From an uncultured Porphyromonadaceae bacterium (GTDB lineage Bacteria; Bacteroidota; Bacteroidia; Bacteroidales; Muribaculaceae): a stretch of DNA of 19,789 nucleotides. Positions 15,624-19,789 of this stretch are shown one piece after another. The DNA lies in NCBI GenBank assembly GCA_900550645.1, contig URTA01000049.1:1-19789 (forward strand). Reading direction: 5' to 3'. A program made the position numbers and the translations under genes. Each line of letters begins with the position of its first letter. The stretch's first letter is position 1. The notes beneath the pieces were generated by a model. That model saw nothing but the letters and a program-made list of their open reading frames with translations, was not told the DNA's origin and made no database searches.

Positions 15624-16319
15624 ATGGGAAACTTGGTCAGCGACATACACTACCACGGCCCTGTGGTGGCTCTCGACCTCGACGACACGCTTTACAGTGA
15701 GCGTGAACACGCCGTGTGTGCATACCGCGCTGTGGCAGCTATGCCCGACATCGCTTCGCCAGCACTTTCTCCCAGAGTCATTCAAGTGATGACCGATGCG
15801 CTCGACCGGCGCGAAAATCCGTTTGACGCTCTAGAGCAGCTGCTCGAGCGTGACTGCATTGCAACGCTTGCCGACACGCCGCAGCGTGTGCAGGTATACC
15901 GCAATTGCCGCCCGCGCTGTCTCTCCCTGTATCCCGACGCACGAAAACTGCTTGACGCATTGCGGGACAGGGGTGTGCGTTGCGCACTGGTGACCGACGG
16001 CAGGAGCGCGACACAGCGCGGCAAGATATGCGCCCTCGGCATAGAAGACCGTTTCCACCCGCAGGACATATTGATTTCGGGCGAGACGGGGCATGACAAG
16101 ACCGAGCCGGACAATTTCGCCGCATTGGTTCACCATTACCCCGAGGCATCGCGCTTTATATATGTAGGTGACAACCCCGCCAAGGATTTCGTAGTGCCTG
16201 CAATGCTAGGCTGGGACACGTACTGTCTGCGCAGCCGTCCAGGCAACATCCACCCGCAGCAGGAATGTCCCGATGCCGTAATGGTAGACAGCCTCACCGG
16301 CATTCTCGATAACATCTGA
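15624..16319 (+). CDS. HAD-superfamily hydrolase
   Basis: I choose the ATG at 15624 (231 residues) because an in-frame ATG at 15498 would start upstream of a perfect promoter and add a cysteine-rich, non-conserved-looking leader of 42 residues. HAD motif I is DLDDT at 18-22, with the nucleophile D18 and acid/base D20. Motif II is the threonine in LVTDG. Motif III is a lysine in the GHDKTEPDNF segment, and motif IV is GDNPAKD. The cap is a small helical insert after motif I (C1 type). It is probably a cytoplasmic phosphatase or nucleotidase of unknown substrate. It is 27 bases upstream of gmd in what looks like one operon, so a sugar or nucleotide phosphate linked to GDP-sugar synthesis is possible but not shown by the sequence. 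Confidence 0.88.
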   Translation: MGNLVSDIHYHGPVVALDLDDTLYSEREHAVCAYRAVAAMPDIASPALSPRVIQVMTDALDRRENPFDALEQLLERDCIATLADTPQRVQVYRNCRPRCLSLYPDARKLLDALRDRGVRCALVTDGRSATQRGKICALGIEDRFHPQDILISGETGHDKTEPDNFAALVHHYPEASRFIYVGDNPAKDFVVPAMLGWDTYCLRSRPGNIHPQQECPDAVMVDSLTGILDNI

Positions 16320-16346
16320 ACAAACACACCTCAAGATACACACACA

Positions 16347-17402
16347 ATGAAAACAGCTCTCATCACAGGCATTACGGGACAGGACGGTTCTTTCCTTGCG
16401 GAACTGCTCCTCGACAAGGGGTATGAGGTGCACGGCATAATACGCCGCAGCTCCTCGTTCAACACCGCTCGCATCGAACACCTGTACCTCGACGAGTGGG
16501 TGCGCGACATGCACCGCAAACGCCTCGTCAACCTCCACTACGGCGACATGACCGACTCTGCCTCGCTCATACGCATCATAGCAGAGACCAAGCCTGATGA
16601 GATATACAACCTCGCCGCGCAGAGCCATGTCAAGGTCTCGTTTGACGTGCCGGAATACACTGCCGATGCCGATGCCGTCGGCACGCTGCGCCTCCTCGAG
16701 GCGGTGCGCATACTCGGCCGCGAGAAGGTCACGCGCATATACCAGGCCAGCACGAGCGAGCTGTTCGGCAAGGTAGTCGAGGTGCCGCAGAGCGAGACTA
16801 CACCCTTCTATCCCCGCAGCCCATACGGATGCGCCAAGCTGTATGCCTACTGGATTACCAAGAACTACCGCGAGAGCTATGGAATGTTCACAGCCAACGG
16901 CATACTGTTCAACCACGAAAGCGAGCGGCGCGGCGAGACATTCGTGACGCGCAAGATTACCCTCGCTGCGGCTCGCATCAAGGCCGGCCTGCAGGACAAG
17001 CTGTATCTCGGCAACCTCAACGCCAAGCGCGACTGGGGATATGCCCGCGATTATGTGGAGTGTATGTGGCTAATACTGCAGCAGCCCAAGCCCGACGACT
17101 ATGTCATCGCCACCGGTGAATACCATTCCGTGCGCGAGTTCACCACGCTTGCCTTCAAGTATGCCGGCATAGACCTGCGCTGGGAGGGAGAGGGCGTTGG
17201 CGAGAAGGGCATCGACACTGCAACCAGCAAGACACTGGTGGAGGTTGACCCGAAATTCTTCCGCCCCGCAGAAGTGGACGAGCTGCTCGGCAATCCCGAG
17301 AAAGCGCGCACGCAGCTGGGCTGGAATCCACGCTCCACTTCATTTGAAGAGCTGGTGCGCATAATGGTAAAATCTGATACACGCCTGGTGGCAGAAAAAT
17401 AA
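16347..17402 (+). CDS. gmd: GDP-mannose 4,6-dehydratase
   Basis: This 351-residue enzyme converts GDP-D-mannose to GDP-4-dehydro-6-deoxy-D-mannose, the first step to GDP-L-fucose. It is an extended short-chain dehydrogenase with an NADP-binding GITGQDG motif at 8-14 and a RRSSSFNTARI loop typical of GMD. The catalytic set is T136 and E138 in STSELFG plus Y160 and K164 in SPYGCAK. The LFNHESERRGETFVTRKI stretch is also GMD-like; most members have a proline where this one has the second glutamate of HESERRG. Length and motifs are complete. fcl follows after 8 bases, so the two successive enzymes are co-transcribed. In Bacteroidales the product feeds fucosylated capsule and surface glycoproteins. 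Confidence 0.98.
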   Translation: MKTALITGITGQDGSFLAELLLDKGYEVHGIIRRSSSFNTARIEHLYLDEWVRDMHRKRLVNLHYGDMTDSASLIRIIAETKPDEIYNLAAQSHVKVSFDVPEYTADADAVGTLRLLEAVRILGREKVTRIYQASTSELFGKVVEVPQSETTPFYPRSPYGCAKLYAYWITKNYRESYGMFTANGILFNHESERRGETFVTRKITLAAARIKAGLQDKLYLGNLNAKRDWGYARDYVECMWLILQQPKPDDYVIATGEYHSVREFTTLAFKYAGIDLRWEGEGVGEKGIDTATSKTLVEVDPKFFRPAEVDELLGNPEKARTQLGWNPRSTSFEELVRIMVKSDTRLVAEK

Positions 17403-17410
17403 TTTGCAAT

Positions 17411-18481
17411 ATGGAAAAAGACTCCAGAATATATGTGGCAGGACATCGCGGCCTCGTAGGCTCTGCCATAACCTGTGCCCTGAAAGAAAAGGGATATACA
17501 AATGTTTTTGGCCGTACACACAACGAGCTTGACCTGCTTGACGCTCGCGCAGTGCACCGTTTCTTCCTTCGCGAGCAGCCCGAGTATGTTGTCCTGGCAG
17601 CGGCTCACGTAGGCGGCATAATGGCCAACTCTAAGTACCGTGCCGACTTCATTTGGCAGAACCTGCAGATACAGCAGAACGTCATACGCGCCAGCTTCAT
17701 GCACCGCGCCAAGAAGCTTCTCTTCCTCGGAAGCACCTGCATATACCCGCGCAATGCGCCGCAGCCGATCCCCGAGGACGCTCTGCTCACATCGCCTCTC
17801 GAGTATACCAACGAGCCGTATGCCATAGCCAAGATTGCCGGGCTGAAAATGTGCGAGAGCTACAACCTGCAGTACGGCACAAACTACATAGCCGTCATGC
17901 CGACAAACCTCTATGGCCCGGGCGACAACTTCAACCCCGAGACAGCCCATGTGCTGCCGGCGATGATTCGCAAGATGCTGCTCGCCAAGATGCTTCACGA
18001 GGGTGACATCAAAGGCATTCGCCGTGACCTGGCTCACCACCCAATAGACGGGTTGACAAGCCGGTCTGACATGAAGTATATCGTCAGCAGGTTTGAGGAG
18101 TACGGCATCGGCATCAATTCACTCACGCTTTGGGGTACTGGCACGCCTCTTCGCGAGTTCCTCTGGAGCCTGGATATGGCAAATGCTTGCGTGTACATGC
18201 TCGAAAACGTTGACTTCAAGGATGTGCGCGGCTTTGGCAGTGAGGTACGCAACTGCCACATCAACATCGGCTCAGGACGCGAGTACTCTATAGCCCAGGT
18301 CGCTGACATGGTTCGTGAGACGGTGGGATATACCGGCGAGATACTTTGGGACTCTACAAAACCAGATGGGACACCGCGCAAGCTCTGTGACGTGAGCAAG
18401 GTGCACAGCCTCGGGTGGAGGCACACCGTAGAGCTCGAAGAAGGCATTCCGATGCTCCTGAAATGGTATCAGGGTAATTGA
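17411..18481 (+). CDS. fcl: GDP-L-fucose synthase (epimerase/reductase)
   Basis: This 356-residue cytoplasmic enzyme turns GDP-4-dehydro-6-deoxy-D-mannose into GDP-L-fucose by 3,5-epimerisation and NADPH-dependent reduction. The Rossmann motif is GHRGLVG at 11-17. Catalytic residues align one position later than in the E. coli enzyme: S108 and C110 in GSTCIYP, Y137 and K141 in EPYAIAK, and H180 in ETAHVLP. It is about 35 residues longer than the E. coli enzyme, mostly through an insert after about residue 195 (DIKGIRRDLAHHPIDG and neighbours), as seen in other Bacteroidetes homologues. It starts 8 bases after gmd. A long hairpin 34 bases after the stop probably ends the operon. Confidence 0.97.
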   Translation: MEKDSRIYVAGHRGLVGSAITCALKEKGYTNVFGRTHNELDLLDARAVHRFFLREQPEYVVLAAAHVGGIMANSKYRADFIWQNLQIQQNVIRASFMHRAKKLLFLGSTCIYPRNAPQPIPEDALLTSPLEYTNEPYAIAKIAGLKMCESYNLQYGTNYIAVMPTNLYGPGDNFNPETAHVLPAMIRKMLLAKMLHEGDIKGIRRDLAHHPIDGLTSRSDMKYIVSRFEEYGIGINSLTLWGTGTPLREFLWSLDMANACVYMLENVDFKDVRGFGSEVRNCHINIGSGREYSIAQVADMVRETVGYTGEILWDSTKPDGTPRKLCDVSKVHSLGWRHTVELEEGIPMLLKWYQGN

Positions 18482-18514
18482 TAACACACCCTAAATCCGT
18501 TGACAAAAACGCTT

Positions 18515-18556
18515 ATCCCCGAAATTTTGCCACTGCAAGTGCAATTTTTCGGGGAT
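18515..18556 (+). terminator. Long hairpin after fcl, abutting the asparaginase promoter
   Basis: ATCCCCGAAA (18515-18524) pairs perfectly with TTTCGGGGAT (18547-18556). After a small internal loop, TTGC can pair with GCAA and CAC with GTG. The hairpin starts 34 bases after the fcl stop. No clean T-run follows the right arm (TAATTTG comes next), so termination efficiency is uncertain. The right arm ends only 4 bases before the -33 element of the next promoter. Confidence 0.5.
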
Positions 18557-18559
18557 TAA

Positions 18560-18591
18560 TTTGCAAGTGTGCTTGCAATATGTTACCTTTG
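18560..18591 (+). promoter_or_regulatory. Consensus Bacteroidetes promoter of the asparaginase gene with overlapping palindrome
   Basis: TTTG (18560-18563), exactly 20 bases, and TACCTTTG (18584-18591) match the consensus fully. A perfect palindrome, TTGCAAG (18561-18567) and CTTGCAA (18572-18578) with a TGTG spacer, overlaps the -33 element and fills most of the spacer, a classical repressor position. The predicted leader before the ATG at 18613 is about 15-20 bases, which fixes the start and rules out the longer frame beginning at 18478. Confidence 0.8.
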
Positions 18592-18612
18592 CGCCGTGAA
18601 CAGATTATAGCC

Positions 18613-19668
18613 ATGCCTAACCCAGTAGACGTGAACACAAGAATCCTCATAATTTACACCGGGGGTACTATCGGAATGATAGAAAATCCGGACACACGCG
18701 CTTTGCAGCCGTTTGACTTCAACCACCTCATCGACAACGTACCCAAAATCAAGATGCTGGACTTTGAAATCGACAATATCCAGTTTGAGTACCCGCTCGA
18801 TTCATCGGCAATGAACCCCTCACACTGGTGCAAGATAGCGCGGCACATCGAGCATAATTATGACGAGTATGACGGATTCGTCATACTTCACGGCACTGAC
18901 ACTATGGCTTACACCGCCTCTGCTCTTTCGTTCATGCTCGAGAACCTTGACAAACCGGTCATCATCACCGGCTCGCAGCTGCCCATAGGCGAAGTGCGCA
19001 CCGACGGCGAGGAAAACCTCATCACCGCCCTCCAGGTGGCTGCCGCCAAGGACTGCAAGGGAAACCATGTCGTTCGCGAGGTCGCAATCCTGTTCGAGAA
19101 CTACCTGTGGCGCGGAAACCGCAGCACTAAATACAGTGCGGACAACTTCAACGCCTTCAAGTCAAACAACTATCCGCAGCTCGCCAAAATCGGCCTCGGC
19201 ATACAATACAACAAGGAGGCTCTGTGGCGCAAGGAAGTGTGCGGCCCTCTGAAAGTTCACTATAAGATGGACACCAACGTGTTCATACTCGACCTGTTCC
19301 CAGGCATCACCGAGACTACGGTGCGGCATCTGCTCGCCACTCCCCATGTCAAAGGCATAGTGATGAAATCTTTCGGCGCGGGCAACGGCCCTACTGACAA
19401 ATGGTTCACAGACGCTATACGCGATGCGGTCAACAGCGGCATCGTCATCGTCAACATCACGCAATGCTCTAACGGGTGCGTGCACCCCATGCGCTACCTG
19501 ACAGGCTGGGAACTGTCGCGTGCCGGCGTGGTATGCGGGCATGACATGACCACCGAGGCTGCCATTACCAAGCTGATGTACCTCTTTGGCAAAGGCTTCT
19601 CCAACGACGAGGTGCGCCGCTACCTCGAGATGTCGCTGCGCGGCGAGATGTCCCTCCCCGAAGATTAA
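18613..19668 (+). CDS. ansA: Type I (cytoplasmic-type) L-asparaginase
   Basis: This 351-residue enzyme hydrolyses L-asparagine to aspartate and ammonia. The start is set by the promoter at 18560-18591; an in-frame ATG at 18478 overlaps the end of fcl and lies upstream of the promoter. There is no signal peptide, so it is cytoplasmic, as for E. coli AnsA. Catalytic residues by family alignment are T19 in YTGGTIG (15-21), T95 and D96 in HGTDTM (93-98), and K173 in RGNRSTK. The allosteric/oligomer C-terminal domain contains KSFGAGNGP and NITQCSNG. The C-terminus is normal. It is a single-gene unit between a hairpin and a strong terminator, with a palindromic operator candidate over its promoter. 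Confidence 0.96.
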   Translation: MPNPVDVNTRILIIYTGGTIGMIENPDTRALQPFDFNHLIDNVPKIKMLDFEIDNIQFEYPLDSSAMNPSHWCKIARHIEHNYDEYDGFVILHGTDTMAYTASALSFMLENLDKPVIITGSQLPIGEVRTDGEENLITALQVAAAKDCKGNHVVREVAILFENYLWRGNRSTKYSADNFNAFKSNNYPQLAKIGLGIQYNKEALWRKEVCGPLKVHYKMDTNVFILDLFPGITETTVRHLLATPHVKGIVMKSFGAGNGPTDKWFTDAIRDAVNSGIVIVNITQCSNGCVHPMRYLTGWELSRAGVVCGHDMTTEAAITKLMYLFGKGFSNDEVRRYLEMSLRGEMSLPED

Positions 19669-19697
19669 CCCGACAAACATATTATTCCACCCATATC

Positions 19698-19737
19698 AAG
19701 GACAAGAGTTCACGTCTCTCTTGTCCTTTGTTTTTTA
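19698..19737 (+). terminator. Strong intrinsic terminator after the asparaginase gene
   Basis: AAGGACAAGAG (19698-19708) pairs perfectly over 11 bp with CTCTTGTCCTT (19718-19728) around a 9-base loop, followed by a T-rich tail reading TGTTTTTTATT. It begins 30 bases after the stop codon. Confidence 0.9.
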
Positions 19738-19788
19738 TTACTGTCCGCTAAACCGCAGAGAGGCACACCCAACTTCTTGAAGAGCAGA
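19738..19788 (-). CDS. Possible C-terminal end of a convergent gene (partial)
   Basis: On the minus strand one frame is open from the window edge and reads SALQEVGCASLRFSGQ before a TAA at 19740-19738, directly abutting the T-tract of the asparaginase terminator. This position suits a convergent gene sharing that terminator. A second frame (LLFKKLGVPLCGLADS...) stays open too but reads through the terminator hairpin. Seventeen codons cannot identify a family, and chance is a real alternative. Confidence 0.22.
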   Translation of the reverse strand, partial: SALQEVGCASLRFSGQ

Positions 19789-19789
19789 A

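Noticed and set aside
18478..18612. Longer start for the asparaginase (adds 45 residues)
   Set aside because: It overlaps the end of fcl, contains the hairpin and lies upstream of a perfect promoter. Family members start shortly before the YTGGTIG motif.

Overview
The window looks like an ordinary chromosomal segment of a fairly GC-rich member of the Bacteroidales, possibly Muribaculaceae-like. The evidence is: promoters of the Bacteroidetes type (TTTG, about 20 bases, TAnnTTTG); starts without Shine-Dalgarno sequences; a fused DAHP synthase/chorismate mutase; an M6 protease ending in a type IX secretion sorting-like domain; and a giant macroglobulin. I see no rRNA, tRNA, CRISPR array, phage or insertion sequence. 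The family placement is inference.

Layout. Bases 1-42 may hold the tail of a plus-strand gene. On the minus strand (69-3118) lie a META-domain lipoprotein, the DAHP synthase/chorismate mutase with its own near-consensus promoter, and a RecD-like helicase whose ATG overlaps the preceding stop. Enolase is divergent on the plus strand (3349-4632) and ends at a bidirectional terminator. Entering that terminator from the other side is a long minus-strand unit (12978 to 4735): a one-span membrane protein resembling anti-sigma-type proteins, a Spy/CpxP-like periplasmic protein, a 1926-residue alpha-2-macroglobulin-like protein and an AmpG-like transporter. A 461-base intergenic region with a strong palindrome and a terminator hairpin separates this unit from a secreted M6 metalloprotease (13440-15302, minus). 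Divergent from the protease is a plus-strand unit (15624-18481): HAD hydrolase, GDP-mannose 4,6-dehydratase and GDP-L-fucose synthase. A cytoplasmic-type L-asparaginase with a textbook promoter follows and ends at a strong terminator.

How the genes relate. gmd and fcl together make GDP-L-fucose from GDP-mannose for surface glycans. The 12978-4735 unit reads as an envelope-protection or envelope-stress module (inference). In it the macroglobulin has lost the thioester motif and carries a stretch resembling the SusC-type DEVVVVGYG motif. No sigma factor gene sits next to the anti-sigma-like protein. I did not find a clearly new multi-gene system. The most interesting items are the macroglobulin unit and the palindromic elements at the asparaginase promoter and downstream of the protease.
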